From: CAZDDB01 sp963843285
GTDB lineage: Bacteria > Acidobacteriota > HRBIN11 > JAKEFK01
Length of the DNA: 64,000 nt
NCBI GenBank assembly: GCA_963843285.1
Contig: CAWJJO010000008.1
Location: 51,893-115,892 of the forward strand
Reading direction: 5' to 3'
Positions 25,272 to 35,693 of the stretch are shown piece after piece (position 1 is the stretch's first letter; each line of letters opens with the position of its first letter). Below the pieces are notes generated by a model. It ran no database searches and was not told the origin of the DNA. It saw nothing but the letters and a program-made list of their open reading frames with translations. A program made the translations under genes and the position numbers.

Positions 25272-27590
25272 TTAGTTTTCTACCTGCTTTTTTTCTGTCG
25301 CACTGATCTCTTTCGCTTTTGCGTAAAAAGACTGTGCCCTGGCATCCATTCCTAAATTTGTGTAGGCGTCCGCCATCAGATAATTCCCGAATATCTGGTA
25401 CTCAGGAACCGGTTTGAGCTCCAGGCCGCGTTTTGCAAGCTCCAGGACCTTTTCAAAATTGCCTCCGCGATCCATCAAGACCTTCCCGAGATAAAAGAAT
25501 CCGCGGGCATCTTTCGGGTGTGTCTGCACCATCTTGCGGAAGGTTTCCAGCTCCCGATCAGGCTGATGTGTCTTGTGATACAACACACCCAATTGCAGAA
25601 GAAACTCTACTTGATCGAATCTGTCTTTTGCTCCCTCCAGCAACGCCAGCGCCGGAGACGTCTCACCCTGCGAATCCATGACGCTCGCCAGAAGCGCATA
25701 GGCCTTATATCCATCCGGATGATTCTCAACCGCCCGTGTGAGAAACGGACGCGCCTTCTGGTTTTCACCAAGATTCACATAAATTTCCCCGACAACTTCG
25801 TCTTCTTTTTCCGTGAGCTTGCCTTCCTTTTGCATTTTTTCAACATAATCGAGCACTTCTTGTTTTTTGCCCAGCGCCATCATGTGACGGGCGTAATTCT
25901 GGAGCGCCAACATAGAGCGTTGTTTTTCGACAAGCTGCTTGTACAGCGCAATCGCCTTTTCGGGCTGGCCGACGCGTACATACGCATCGGCGGCGGCGCT
26001 GATGGCCTGTGAGTTTTCGGGATCCTTTTTGAGAACATCCTCCAGAATCGCAATCGATTTCCGGCTATCGCCAACTCCGTGATAGCAGCGCGCCTCAAAG
26101 ATCTGTGCGGTCACAGGAAGGGCGTCCGCCGCGCGCATTCGTCCGGTCAGATCCAGGCATTCCTGGAATTTTCCGTCTTTGAGAAAGGAATTCAGTTTTG
26201 AAGTGTCCGTCCAGTATTCAATGTAATCCTTCGGATCCTTGGTGAGATTGACCTCCGGATTTGCGGCGCTGCCGCTGATATACCCGAGCGCCGCGAATTG
26301 CTCCGATTCCTCCGCCGAAAGCTTTCGCTCTGCAGCCGTTTCCTTGACGTCGGCGCTGTATCGCGCCATGACATTCTGAAGGGCGGATTTCATTTTGCCT
26401 GCCAGATCTTTCTTTTGATCGTACAGATTCTTTTCTTCTAATTTATCAGTCCTAATATCATAGAGTTCGGGGCGGGCCGTATCGATGTACTTATAGGTGG
26501 CGTCCTGGATGCTGCGCAGCGGCGCGGTTCCGAACGTCTGTGTGCCTGAAAGCGATTCGGAGTAGGCAAACCGTGGACCGGTCGGTGTGCCGTCAAACAA
26601 TGGCGTCGTGGAGACTCCCTGAACCGTTTTCGGAATGCCGATCTGCAAGATATCCAGGATCGTCGGCATCACGTCCACAATTTGTACCGGCTTTTCAATC
26701 GAAGTCTTTCCTTTTTTCCCGGGAATCACCACGATCAACGGGACCCGTAATGCCTGCTGATAGATATAGTAGCCATGTCCCATTTCCCGATGCTCTCCCA
26801 GCATTTCTCCGTGGTCCCCGGTGATGATCAGAACAGTATCTTCCCACACCTTCTTCTCGTTCATTTCGTCAAATAGCCTGCCGATCACCGAATCGACATA
26901 TCGTAACTCTCCCTGATACATACTCATTGGCGTAACGATCTCCGGAATGTACGGATCAGGCGGCTCATAGGGAGCATGCGCATCATAGAAATGAATGAAT
27001 GCAAAAAACTTGCCGGGAGGTTTCTTGTCAAACCAGGTCCGGAAGCTCGTATACACCTCGGCCGCGCTTTTTTGGATTCCGCCGAGATCCGCGAACTTGA
27101 CATCGGAAAGCGTGAACAGGTCTTCGTAAGTATCGAATCCCTGTCCGATCCCAACAGTGGAACCTAGAACGATCGAACCGATAAAACCTGCGGTGACATA
27201 CCCCTTTTGCTTCAACACTTCCGCGAGGGTAAGTGCTGAATCCGGAAGAGAGGACCTGGTATTCTCCTGCACGAGATGCTTCATCGGATAAGTGCCGGTC
27301 AGCATGGTGCAATGGGAGGGCAACGTAAAGGGCACCTGCGAAATCACGTCTGTAAACGTATAGGAATTGCCGGCAATCCGGTCCAGCGCCGGCGTTGGCG
27401 CCCCTTTCGGATTGTAGAGGCCGAGCGCGTCATCGCGAACGGTGTCGATCGAAATAAGAATCAGATTGTAGTCCTTTTTCGCCAACGACAGCCTGCCGGG
27501 ACCCGGTCCCGTGCGGAAATACAGATACGCTGCAAGGACAAGAACTGCAGCCACAGCGATGTAGGTGATTTTATTTTTGAGTATATTCAC
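25272..27590 (-). CDS. sulfatase-like/TPR membrane protein (paralogue A)
   Basis: This 772-residue protein is held in the membrane by one N-terminal helix (8-25). An alkaline-phosphatase/sulfatase-superfamily domain follows (about 38-400) and then TPR units (about 460-760). Metal-site pieces are visible: ISIDTVRDD (47-54) and TGDHGEMLGEH (about 255). The nucleophile region reads TLPSH (89-93) where true sulfatases have C/S-x-P-x-R. It therefore has Thr in place of the formylglycine precursor and His in place of the Arg, which argues against normal sulfatase chemistry and for a phospho- or other transferase or phosphodiesterase. It is preceded, 36 bases away, by a second paralogue. Confidence 0.88.
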   Translation of the reverse strand: MNILKNKITYIAVAAVLVLAAYLYFRTGPGPGRLSLAKKDYNLILISIDTVRDDALGLYNPKGAPTPALDRIAGNSYTFTDVISQVPFTLPSHCTMLTGTYPMKHLVQENTRSSLPDSALTLAEVLKQKGYVTAGFIGSIVLGSTVGIGQGFDTYEDLFTLSDVKFADLGGIQKSAAEVYTSFRTWFDKKPPGKFFAFIHFYDAHAPYEPPDPYIPEIVTPMSMYQGELRYVDSVIGRLFDEMNEKKVWEDTVLIITGDHGEMLGEHREMGHGYYIYQQALRVPLIVVIPGKKGKTSIEKPVQIVDVMPTILDILQIGIPKTVQGVSTTPLFDGTPTGPRFAYSESLSGTQTFGTAPLRSIQDATYKYIDTARPELYDIRTDKLEEKNLYDQKKDLAGKMKSALQNVMARYSADVKETAAERKLSAEESEQFAALGYISGSAANPEVNLTKDPKDYIEYWTDTSKLNSFLKDGKFQECLDLTGRMRAADALPVTAQIFEARCYHGVGDSRKSIAILEDVLKKDPENSQAISAAADAYVRVGQPEKAIALYKQLVEKQRSMLALQNYARHMMALGKKQEVLDYVEKMQKEGKLTEKEDEVVGEIYVNLGENQKARPFLTRAVENHPDGYKAYALLASVMDSQGETSPALALLEGAKDRFDQVEFLLQLGVLYHKTHQPDRELETFRKMVQTHPKDARGFFYLGKVLMDRGGNFEKVLELAKRGLELKPVPEYQIFGNYLMADAYTNLGMDARAQSFYAKAKEISATEKKQVEN

Positions 27591-27626
27591 AAGCCTGTGT
27601 CCCGCGGGCGGGACGCCCGCGCTTCG

Positions 27627-29759
27627 TTATGATTTCGTTGCCAGATCCTGCAAAATCCGGCGCACTTTTTCAATCTCCTCCTGGTATGCCTGGGCAGGAG
27701 CTTTGTCCAGGAATAATTGAAACGACTCTGCAGCACGCGGCGCCTGATTCAACTTCAAATAAGTATAGCCGATATTGAGAAGCGCATCGATTTGGCGAGG
27801 ATCCGAATCGATCGCTTTTTGCCACTGAGCAATCGCTTTTTCCGGCTGATTGGTGCTGGCGTAAATCACGCCAAGCCCGTTATAGGCCGCGCCAAGCTGG
27901 GGATCATATTTGACGGCAGTTTCATAATTTTTCTGCGCTTGATCGTACTGCTTTTGCCTCAAATAGAGCACCCCGAGATTGTTGTAAGTGATCGCCACAG
28001 TAGGATCGAGTTCTAGCGCATCGCGAAACACCTTCTCCGCTTGTTCGTACTTGCCCGAGCCCGTATATGCCATTCCCAGAAAATTGAAAGCTTCCACTTC
28101 CCTCGGATCCATTTCCAGAGCTTTTTTGATCGAGGCGATCGATGCGTCAAATTGACCGGTTTCCTGCAAGTAGAGGCCCAGACGCGCGTAGATTTGAGGA
28201 TCTTCGATTTGATTTGAAATCGCACGTTTCAGCGTACCGATGGATTTTCCTGTCTTGCCCAATTCATCGTAGAAATATGCGAGATGCAGATAAGCCATCG
28301 TGAAATCGTTTCTTCGCGACAGAACCTCTTCAAGAATTTCGGCTGCCTTCTCATTATTTCCCTTATTATGTAGAGCGAGCGCATCATCGAGCATTACATC
28401 GAGATCCACAAGATTTTTAGGATCATCTGCGACCGTGAAATTTGTTTTGGGCGCGCTTCTTTTTGTGGGGGTGATGTAACCCAGAGCATTCAGTTTTTCA
28501 GCAGTTTCCGGATCGATTTCCTGCGCTACGACATCCGTCACACCAACCATCCGCGCATATTGCGTGTACTCGTCGTTGAATTTAGCACAGAGTGCTTCAT
28601 CCTGCGCGCAGAGGTTGGTCAGCTCCTGCGGATCCTTGGAGAGATCGTACAGTTCGGGCACCGGCAGAAAGATGTATTTGTGGTCTCCCGAATACATGCC
28701 GCGAATGGGCGCCCAGTTCCGGTTGATAGAAACAGAAAGCGCCTCAAAATAGGTCCGCCGGTTGGGCGGCTCTGCTTTGAGGTTCCAAACATTCACCAGG
28801 GAGATTCCGTCCATCGATGAAGATGTAGGAAACTTCATCAAATCCAGAATTGTGGGTGCGATATCGATCGTCCGAGTGAGTGTTGCGATCCGTCTTGTTT
28901 TTGGAACTGTGGGACCCGCAATGATCAGCGGAACACGCATCGTCGTATCGTAGGCGAATATGCCATGAGTCCTTTCCTTGTGCGCGCCCAGTCCCTCGCC
29001 GTGATCGGCTGTAAAGACGATCAGCGTACTCTCCAGCCAGTTTTTTGCCTTCAAGTAGTCGAAGACACGTCCCATCTGGTCATCAACAAAAGCGATTTCA
29101 GCAGCGTATAAATTCTTTGGATACTTCTGCCGGTACGGCTCCGGAGGATAATATGGATGGTGCGGATCATATAGATGAAGGAAGACAAACCATTTGTCGT
29201 TCTTGTTCCCTTTCCACCAGCCCAGCAAGTCATCTACGGTATGATTTCCCTGAACTTGCGGCATAGCGATATCAAAGTTCATCGCGCGAATCGGAAGCTT
29301 ATCGTCGTATGTATCAAAACCGTGGTTGAGTCCAAAGCGCGAATCGAGAGGAAAACCTGAAATAAATCCTGCAGTTTGAAACCCCTGTTTTTTGAAGATC
29401 TCGGCAAGTGTTTCGACCCTGGGATCCAGATAGAAACCGCCGTTATCATGCACACCGTGATGCGTGGGATACATCCCGGTCAGCATCGACGTATGCGATG
29501 GAAGTGTCAAGGGAATTTGCGCGACTGCATGATCCATAGTAATACCGCGTTGCGAGAGAGAATCAATGTGCGGAGTCTGGACCCGCAAATTTCCATAACA
29601 GCTGAGATAGTCCGGCCGCAGCGTATCGATCGATATCAGCAAGACACGCCTCGGTATCGCGGGAGCCGGACTGACCGGCGCTTTCTTCGGAGTCTGGGTA
29701 GCACCGTATCCCGTTGCGGCGGCAAGGATAACGAAGGCGGCTATTTTGAAGTGCTTCAT
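27627..29759 (-). CDS. sulfatase-like/TPR exported protein (paralogue B)
   Basis: The 710-residue product begins with a signal peptide (MKHFKIAAFVILAAATGYGA). The sulfatase-like domain (about 36-400) contains ISIDTLRPD (43-50), nucleophile region TLPSH (85-89) and FTADHGEGLGAH (about 245). The C-terminal third (about 465-700) has six to seven well-formed TPRs, e.g. KYEQAEKVFRDALELDPTVA. As in its two paralogues, Thr replaces the Cys/Ser that would become formylglycine. It lies between the TonB receptor gene, from which it is separated by a terminator and a repeat, and paralogue A. A single arm of a family 1 repeat lies in the short gap to paralogue A. Confidence 0.88.
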   Translation of the reverse strand: MKHFKIAAFVILAAATGYGATQTPKKAPVSPAPAIPRRVLLISIDTLRPDYLSCYGNLRVQTPHIDSLSQRGITMDHAVAQIPLTLPSHTSMLTGMYPTHHGVHDNGGFYLDPRVETLAEIFKKQGFQTAGFISGFPLDSRFGLNHGFDTYDDKLPIRAMNFDIAMPQVQGNHTVDDLLGWWKGNKNDKWFVFLHLYDPHHPYYPPEPYRQKYPKNLYAAEIAFVDDQMGRVFDYLKAKNWLESTLIVFTADHGEGLGAHKERTHGIFAYDTTMRVPLIIAGPTVPKTRRIATLTRTIDIAPTILDLMKFPTSSSMDGISLVNVWNLKAEPPNRRTYFEALSVSINRNWAPIRGMYSGDHKYIFLPVPELYDLSKDPQELTNLCAQDEALCAKFNDEYTQYARMVGVTDVVAQEIDPETAEKLNALGYITPTKRSAPKTNFTVADDPKNLVDLDVMLDDALALHNKGNNEKAAEILEEVLSRRNDFTMAYLHLAYFYDELGKTGKSIGTLKRAISNQIEDPQIYARLGLYLQETGQFDASIASIKKALEMDPREVEAFNFLGMAYTGSGKYEQAEKVFRDALELDPTVAITYNNLGVLYLRQKQYDQAQKNYETAVKYDPQLGAAYNGLGVIYASTNQPEKAIAQWQKAIDSDPRQIDALLNIGYTYLKLNQAPRAAESFQLFLDKAPAQAYQEEIEKVRRILQDLATKS

Positions 29760-29804
29760 TCTAACAAACAGTCAATATTAAAGATTGCTCGAAAACAGCT
29801 TCAA

Positions 29805-29886
29805 CCTGGAGACGAGGACCTCCGTGCCCGCCGGCGTTTGCACATTTCTGATCACGGCGTGCGGCCACGGAGGCCGCGACTCCAGG
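29805..29886. repeat. family 1 inverted repeat
   Basis: Bounded by CCTGGAG and CTCCAGG, with inner arms ACCTCCGTGCCCGCCGGCG and CACGGAGGCCGCGACTCCA. It is a more diverged member than those at 10864 or 38793. Confidence 0.75.
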
Positions 29887-29893
29887 TCTGTTA

Positions 29894-29933
29894 CAAAAAA
29901 AAAGCCTCCAGGATCCAGGAGGATCCCGGAGGC
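29894..29933 (-). terminator. terminator of the TonB receptor gene
   Basis: On the minus strand, 14 bases after the receptor stop codon, GCCTCCGGGATCC pairs with GGATCCTGGAGGC and is followed by nine T. This is the best terminator in the window and suggests that downstream genes of the block need their own promoters or read-through. Confidence 0.9.
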
Positions 29934-29946
29934 AATTGAACAAAAA

Positions 29947-32892
29947 CTAGAACTGGTAACGAACCCCTAATCTGAAGATTCTGGGGGAGATGATCTCCTG
30001 CTCTTCGCGGAACTGGAATACGTTCGCGCGGCGTTCGATACGCAACGCAGTATTTGCGTTAAACGTATTGAAGATATCCGCGGAAACCGAAAGCTTTCCA
30101 GCGTTACCCATAGCGAATCCTTTGTCGATTCTGAGATCCAGATACGTCAAGGTGTCCAGTTTTTCCTGATCGAACGGTTCGAGCAACACATTGAACGCAC
30201 CATTGGTGTAGTTCTGGAAGCCCAATCTGCGAATGATGGGAACTACGTTTCCATCGATCACTTTCAGATAGCCACCAACTGTCAGATCCCAGGGCATTTG
30301 ATATGCTGTGCTGACTTTGAAGGCCCAGCGGGAACCGGTGTACACACCGCCCGAACCGCTACCGGTAGACTGTTCTGCCCACCAGGTGTCGTTCGTAAAC
30401 GGAATGTTTGTCGGATCCTGGAAGGAGCCGCCAAAGGTCGAACCGTCGTCTTCAAAGTGGATCTTCTGATCCTTGAATTCGCCGGTTACACGCATCATCC
30501 AGCTATTGGACATTCTCTTGTTGAACGTGACTTCGAAACCGCTGTAAGTGCGGTTCCGGTTTTCCGTGTTCAACAGGATGAACTTGTCGATGACGGCCGG
30601 GAGATCACAGAAGTTTGTCGTGAACGATTCACCGGATACCGGATTGGTTACAGTCAGCGGCGCACAATTAAAATTGGCCGACGTGATACCGGGCCGATAG
30701 GTATCCTGGAGGTTGTTGTATTTGCGGTAAACATAGTTACCGCCAATCGACATCGTTTCACCAATCTGACGTTCCGCACCAAGGATAAACTCGGTGGTGT
30801 TTTCACTATTGAAATCGCCATCAATGACGCGATTTGCAATATTGTTCGCCAGAGTCTGCTGCGGTCCGGCAAGGCTGAATCCGCCGATGGTACCGTAGAT
30901 TCCATACTGGGAATCCAACAGCTCATCGCGCGTAACTGTACCGTCACCGTTCGCATCGTAGTAATAAACATAGAGACCGGTGTAATCACCGCGTTCACCA
31001 AGCGGGTTGATATAGTTCCCCGGGAACGGGCCTACCGAGTCATAGAACCGGGCATAGTTGGCACGGACAACTGTCTTTCCATCGCCGGCAACATCATAAG
31101 TCATACCGACGCGAGGGGAGATGTTGTTGAACGAAGGACCTTCCTGACCGGGGAAACTCAACGCCGGTACGAGGTCAGGTGCGATCTTGTTTGCAGGAGC
31201 TGAAGCTGCATTGGCCTGTGTATCCGAGTGATCGTAACGCAAACCAAGGTTCAACGTCAATTTGCTCATGCGCCAGGTATCCCCTGCGTAAAGTCCCCAG
31301 CTATTGATGTCATAGAGCGCGTTTACGAGGTAACGGAGTTTGGCAAGACCAAACCCTGCGCTTGTGTCGCCGCGTGTGCCGAGGAAGTCATAGAGGATGA
31401 CATCGCCGCCGTACTGGCAGGATGTTGTAACAGAAGCTTGCTTGTAAGCGAACCCGAACTTCAATTCGTGATCGCCACCGCCCCAGTTCTGTTTAAAGAA
31501 GTTTGTATCTTCCGAGAAATTGTACTGGGGTCTCTTCGTATGATAGAAGAGCCAGCCATGTTCCAGGAAGAAGTCACCGGCCAGACGAAGCACAGGCTGT
31601 GTATCGTTTCCTGCGATCGTATCCAGGTTGAACGCGCCATCGATGTAAGCAAACTTCGCATCGAGGAACAGGTTGGCGTTCGGGATCCAGGAGTGCGATA
31701 CCTTGTACATTTTTGTCGGACCTGTTTGATTGAAGGTGGTATTTGCTGCCTGCTGGTTGGGCGGGAAGCTGAAACGGCCACCGAAATCTTTGTTCCCATA
31801 CAGGAACTGGAAGCTTCCTTCATTGGAAGTATTGTAGGCAACGTTGAATTTCAAGTTTACGTCTTCCAGCTCAATGTGCTGCGGAGCCTGTCCGGAAATC
31901 GTTCCATTCAGAGTAGCGTTCGTGTCGTGAACGAGCACGCCCGCTGTGAATGTCTGAATGTCCTGTTTGCGGTAGGCGCCCCAGATCCAGGCACGGTCTT
32001 TTACAACCGGACCGCCCACATCGCCGCCGTATTCGTAAATCTGATCCACCTGATTGGCAAATACAAAGTGATTCGCAATCAAGTCTGCGTCTACGTTGTC
32101 AGCTTCCATATCGTTGTTATCGAAATAACCGGAAGCTTGACCGGACCACGTATTTCCACCGCGCTTGGTGATGAAGTTGATGACAACTCCACCTGTCGCA
32201 ACGGCAGGATCCTGTCCACCTGTGGTGATCTGAATTTCCTGGAATGAATCGAAATCGTAGTACGTCGGGGTTGCACCCGCCGCGGCCGGATCGGTGATAT
32301 CCACACCGTCATACGACCAACCGTTTTGTGTAAACGAACCGCCGCGGGCAGTATAAATCGACTGCTGTCCCGACTGGCTTCCGCCTACGTTTACACGGTC
32401 TACATCGATTCCAGGAGTCTGATCCAGGATGACCCATGGATCGCGTCCGGAAGGCACGCTCGTCAAATATTCTTGCGAATAGCTTGAAGAGGTGTTGGTT
32501 TTCTTTGTATCAACAACCGGTGGCTCACCTGAAACGACCACAACTTCTTCCTGGGTCTGTCTCAAAGTGATATCCAACTGCAAGTTGGAACCGGCCGACA
32601 CCTTTACTTCTTCCTGACGCAGTTCTGTAAAACCCGCCAGAGAAAAAGTTACGGAATACGTTCCAGGAACCAGACCTGCAAACCGGTAAGAGCCCCCTGG
32701 TCCGGTTGTCGCCGTACGCGGAGCCATACCACCGGATTCCAGCGTAACGGTAACACCAGGCAGAGCGCCGCCCTTATCATCAGCGGTTTTGCCGAAGATA
32801 GAACCGGTGTTGAAAGTACTTTGCGCGAACACGGTACCAGCAGTAAACGCTACTGCCAGAACCAGGATCGCAAGCAGTTTTCGGTTCTGCAT
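29947..32892 (-). CDS. Oar-like TonB-dependent outer-membrane receptor
   Basis: This is a 981-residue outer-membrane receptor. In order it has a signal peptide (1-23, AFTAGTVFAQ), a carboxypeptidase-regulatory-like domain (about 29-112, SIFGKTADDKGGALPGVTVT), a plug domain (about 125-245, with IYTARGGSFTQNGWSYDGVD) and a large beta barrel. The barrel ends in RIFRLGVRYQF, with the aromatic last residue needed for barrel insertion. This architecture is that of the Oar-type receptors greatly expanded in Acidobacteriota; the ligand (oligosaccharide, peptide or siderophore) is unknown. A good AGGAGG precedes the ATG. A sigma-54 promoter lies about 120 bases upstream, and the leader holds a small hairpin at 32934-32953. 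Confidence 0.92.
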   Translation of the reverse strand: MQNRKLLAILVLAVAFTAGTVFAQSTFNTGSIFGKTADDKGGALPGVTVTLESGGMAPRTATTGPGGSYRFAGLVPGTYSVTFSLAGFTELRQEEVKVSAGSNLQLDITLRQTQEEVVVVSGEPPVVDTKKTNTSSSYSQEYLTSVPSGRDPWVILDQTPGIDVDRVNVGGSQSGQQSIYTARGGSFTQNGWSYDGVDITDPAAAGATPTYYDFDSFQEIQITTGGQDPAVATGGVVINFITKRGGNTWSGQASGYFDNNDMEADNVDADLIANHFVFANQVDQIYEYGGDVGGPVVKDRAWIWGAYRKQDIQTFTAGVLVHDTNATLNGTISGQAPQHIELEDVNLKFNVAYNTSNEGSFQFLYGNKDFGGRFSFPPNQQAANTTFNQTGPTKMYKVSHSWIPNANLFLDAKFAYIDGAFNLDTIAGNDTQPVLRLAGDFFLEHGWLFYHTKRPQYNFSEDTNFFKQNWGGGDHELKFGFAYKQASVTTSCQYGGDVILYDFLGTRGDTSAGFGLAKLRYLVNALYDINSWGLYAGDTWRMSKLTLNLGLRYDHSDTQANAASAPANKIAPDLVPALSFPGQEGPSFNNISPRVGMTYDVAGDGKTVVRANYARFYDSVGPFPGNYINPLGERGDYTGLYVYYYDANGDGTVTRDELLDSQYGIYGTIGGFSLAGPQQTLANNIANRVIDGDFNSENTTEFILGAERQIGETMSIGGNYVYRKYNNLQDTYRPGITSANFNCAPLTVTNPVSGESFTTNFCDLPAVIDKFILLNTENRNRTYSGFEVTFNKRMSNSWMMRVTGEFKDQKIHFEDDGSTFGGSFQDPTNIPFTNDTWWAEQSTGSGSGGVYTGSRWAFKVSTAYQMPWDLTVGGYLKVIDGNVVPIIRRLGFQNYTNGAFNVLLEPFDQEKLDTLTYLDLRIDKGFAMGNAGKLSVSADIFNTFNANTALRIERRANVFQFREEQEIISPRIFRLGVRYQF

Positions 32893-33020
32893 CTACTCCT
32901 CCTAATTAGAGTGGTTAACAAATAGTCAGATTGTTTTCCGCCTGAGGCGAAAAATTCTCCGGAAGAGTGGCCGTTGCATCCCAGCCGACTCCTCTCAATA
33001 AAAATCTCACACGAAATTAT

Positions 33021-33037
33021 TGCAAGTACTGTGCCAG
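33021..33037 (-). promoter_or_regulatory. sigma-54 (-24/-12) promoter of the TonB receptor gene
   Basis: On the minus strand the sequence CTGGCACAGTACTTGCA matches the sigma-54 consensus TGGCACR-N4-TTGCW at every position, with correct GG-to-GC spacing. It points at the receptor gene; the predicted start near 33010 leaves a leader of about 120 bases. No activator gene or clear enhancer repeat is visible nearby. The rest of the 373-base gap (33038-33265) shows nothing I can name. Confidence 0.8.
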
Positions 33038-33265
33038 ACTTGACTATCAACCACCAGGCTTTAGTTCATTCAGCTCCAATCAGTTACAGTCAACAGCCGA
33101 TCCAGTTGTTCCCTCCTGATTCATTTTTTTGGATCGGTATCCATAGTCTCGAATTCCGGAGCTTTGAAAACAACGGGAAAAACAAGTAATTTTACGATAT
33201 GAAAGTGGAGCAATTACGGATAAAATGATCCCCCGATCGAGCACTGATGAAAGAGTATCTGCTGA

Positions 33266-35693
33266 ATGAGCAAGAAATCCAGCAAACGGAAGAGGCTATC
33301 ACAAAACGAACCGTCAAGACAAGTCCCCTCCAAAGGCCTGACAAGCAAGGAAGGGGGCCAGGAGACCAGGCGAGAAGAGGGTCAGAGGAGAAGAGGCGGG
33401 GGAATATGGATGGCCGCGCTGGCATTTGCCGGTTTGGCTCTGCTTGTCGGAGGATGGCATTTCTATCGCACCCGGATCGCGACGCCCGATCTGAATTTCA
33501 GCGGATACAACGTGCTTTTTGTTACGATCGATACCCTGCGCGCCGATCATGTCGGAGCCTATGGCTACGATAAAATTAGAACTAATAACTTAGATAAACT
33601 GGCCTCGCAGGGATACCTGTTCCGGCGCGCGATTTCGCAGGTGCCCCTGACCCTTCCATCACATACTTCCATCTTTACCGGGACGTTTCCCATGTATCAC
33701 GGTGTGCGGGACAACGGGGGATATTTTGTGTCTCCCCAATCAATCACTCTTGCCGAAATCCTGAAGCAACGCGGTTACAGGACAGCCGCCTTCGTCAGCG
33801 CCTTCATTCTTGATTCGAAATGGGGGCTGGACCAGGGATTCGATACCTACTTTGATGATTTTGACATTACCAAAGCGGATGAAACGGGAATTCGGTGAAG
33901 TCCAGCGGCCCGGCGGCGAAACGAATCTCAAAGCGCTGGAATGGCTGGAAAAGACAGACTCGCCTTTTTTTTGCTGGATTCATTATTACGATCCCCACGA
34001 TCCGTACGAACCACCGGAACCATTTCGCACCGAATACAAGGACCGTCCGTATGATGGCGAGATCGCGTACACGGATACGCTTCTGGGCCAAGTGCTGGAT
34101 TTGCTGGAGAGACGAAAACTAACCGACAAAACCATCGTGATCGTAACTGGAGATCATGGAGAAGGGCTGGGGGAACATCATGAATTGACTCATGCCATGT
34201 TCATTTACGACTCCACGTTGCATGTGCCGCTGATCCTCAAGCTTCCCCGTCGATATTCAGGCGATATCGCACAGACGGTTCAGCTTGTCGATATTATGCC
34301 CACGCTTCTGGATCTACTTGCAATCGAAAAACCGTCCGTGCTGCAGGGACGAAGCTTGATCCCATTACTCCAACATCAGACGTTGCCGGAGACTACGGCG
34401 TTCAGTGAAAGTCAGTATGCCGAAATCCACTATGGCTGGAGCCCTTTGTACGGCATTACCACCGATAAATTCAAGTTTATCCAGGCGCCGAAATCAGAGC
34501 TTTTCAACTTGAAGGATGATCCGCACGAATCGAACAATCTCCACGATTCGCTGGCATCGATTGCAAAAACCTCTAGCGATCGAGTTACAGAATTACGTCG
34601 CAAATGGGCTCCATCGGAAGCGCAGCAGCAAAATGCGGCTCAAGTAGATTTGGAAAGCCAGGAAGCGTTGAAAGCCCTTGGTTACATCGGCGGCGGACCG
34701 TCTGAAAAGATGAAAGAAAGCGGAAAAACGATTGATCCCAAGGACAAAATCGATCTGGTGGAATCGCTGCACGCGGCTTTTCGCGATATGAAATCAAACG
34801 ATTTGGACGCAGCGCAAATGAAAGTCACGGCAATCACCGCGAAAGATCCGGAGATCGTGGACGCTTACCTGCTGCTGGGAATGATTGCGAGCAAGCAGGA
34901 AAAGTATCCGGAAGCGATTCGCGCATTTCAACAAACTCTCTCGCTTCGCGCGGATAACATCATCGCCATCTACAATCTCGCGCAGGTGTATCGCAAATCC
35001 GGCGATATAGATAGAGCGATTGACGGATTCAAAGAAGTATTGCGTCGCGATCCTCACTACGTAAATGCGATGGTCAATCTCGGACAAATCTATTCGGAGC
35101 GCAACCAACTCGACATCGCAAGACCTTATTATGAAAACGCGATGGAGCGTTATCGCCAGATGCTCAATTCTTCAAGTACTGTGGAAGCGATTGTTTCGAT
35201 TCATGATTCTTTGAGCGGTTTGTACTTCGGTCAGGGAAAAATCGATGAGGCGGAAAAGGAGATTCGTGAAATCCTGCGTCTGAATCCGAAGCATCCGGAA
35301 GCGCATTACAATCTGGCCCAGGTTTACGAGAAAAGAGGCGAGCTGCGAATGGCGGCGGAAGAGTATCAGAAGGAGATCGAAGCGAATCCAAGCAATTTCA
35401 AGGCGTACAACGATCTCGCTTTGCTACTGAGGGGGACCGGAAATTTCCGCGACGCCGTTTCCCTGCTGCGGGAGGCAGTGCGCCTTCAGCCGGAAAATTT
35501 TGGAGTCTGTTATCTTCTGGCCGATTCTTTAACGCAATCCGGCGGCGATCTTCAACAGGCGCGCGAACTCGCTGAAAAAGCTGTCCGCTTGAATCCGCAA
35601 TTCCGCCGCGGCTACACGCTGCTGGCAGAGATTTATTCGAAACTGGGAATGAGCCGTGAAGCTGCTGCTGCGAGCCAGGCCGCCGGACCGTAG
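33266..35693 (+). CDS. sulfatase-like/TPR membrane protein (paralogue C), frameshifted
   Basis: Two overlapping frames (33266-33898 and the frame continuing to 35693) together encode one protein of about 808 residues. A basic N-terminus precedes a membrane helix (about 47-66). The sulfatase-like domain has VTIDTLRAD, TLPSH (129-133) and VTGDHGEGLGEH, and about eight TPRs follow. Removing one G from the GGG at 33886-33888 restores DETEFGEVQRPGGET and joins the frames, so the gene is either damaged or, more likely, carries a consensus error. It diverges from the TonB receptor gene. Its stop codon (TAG, 35691-35693) is the first part of a family 2 repeat. Confidence 0.83.

Noticed and set aside
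30298..32247. Two long open frames (about 300 and 340 codons) on the plus strand opposite the TonB receptor
   Set aside because: They are antisense to a gene with clear domains from end to end, have no ribosome sites and read as low-information sequence.
33880..33898. Programmed frameshift in the sulfatase-like gene C
   Set aside because: No slippery heptamer or downstream pseudoknot-like structure visible; one extra G explains it, and three similar homopolymer indels occur in unrelated genes.
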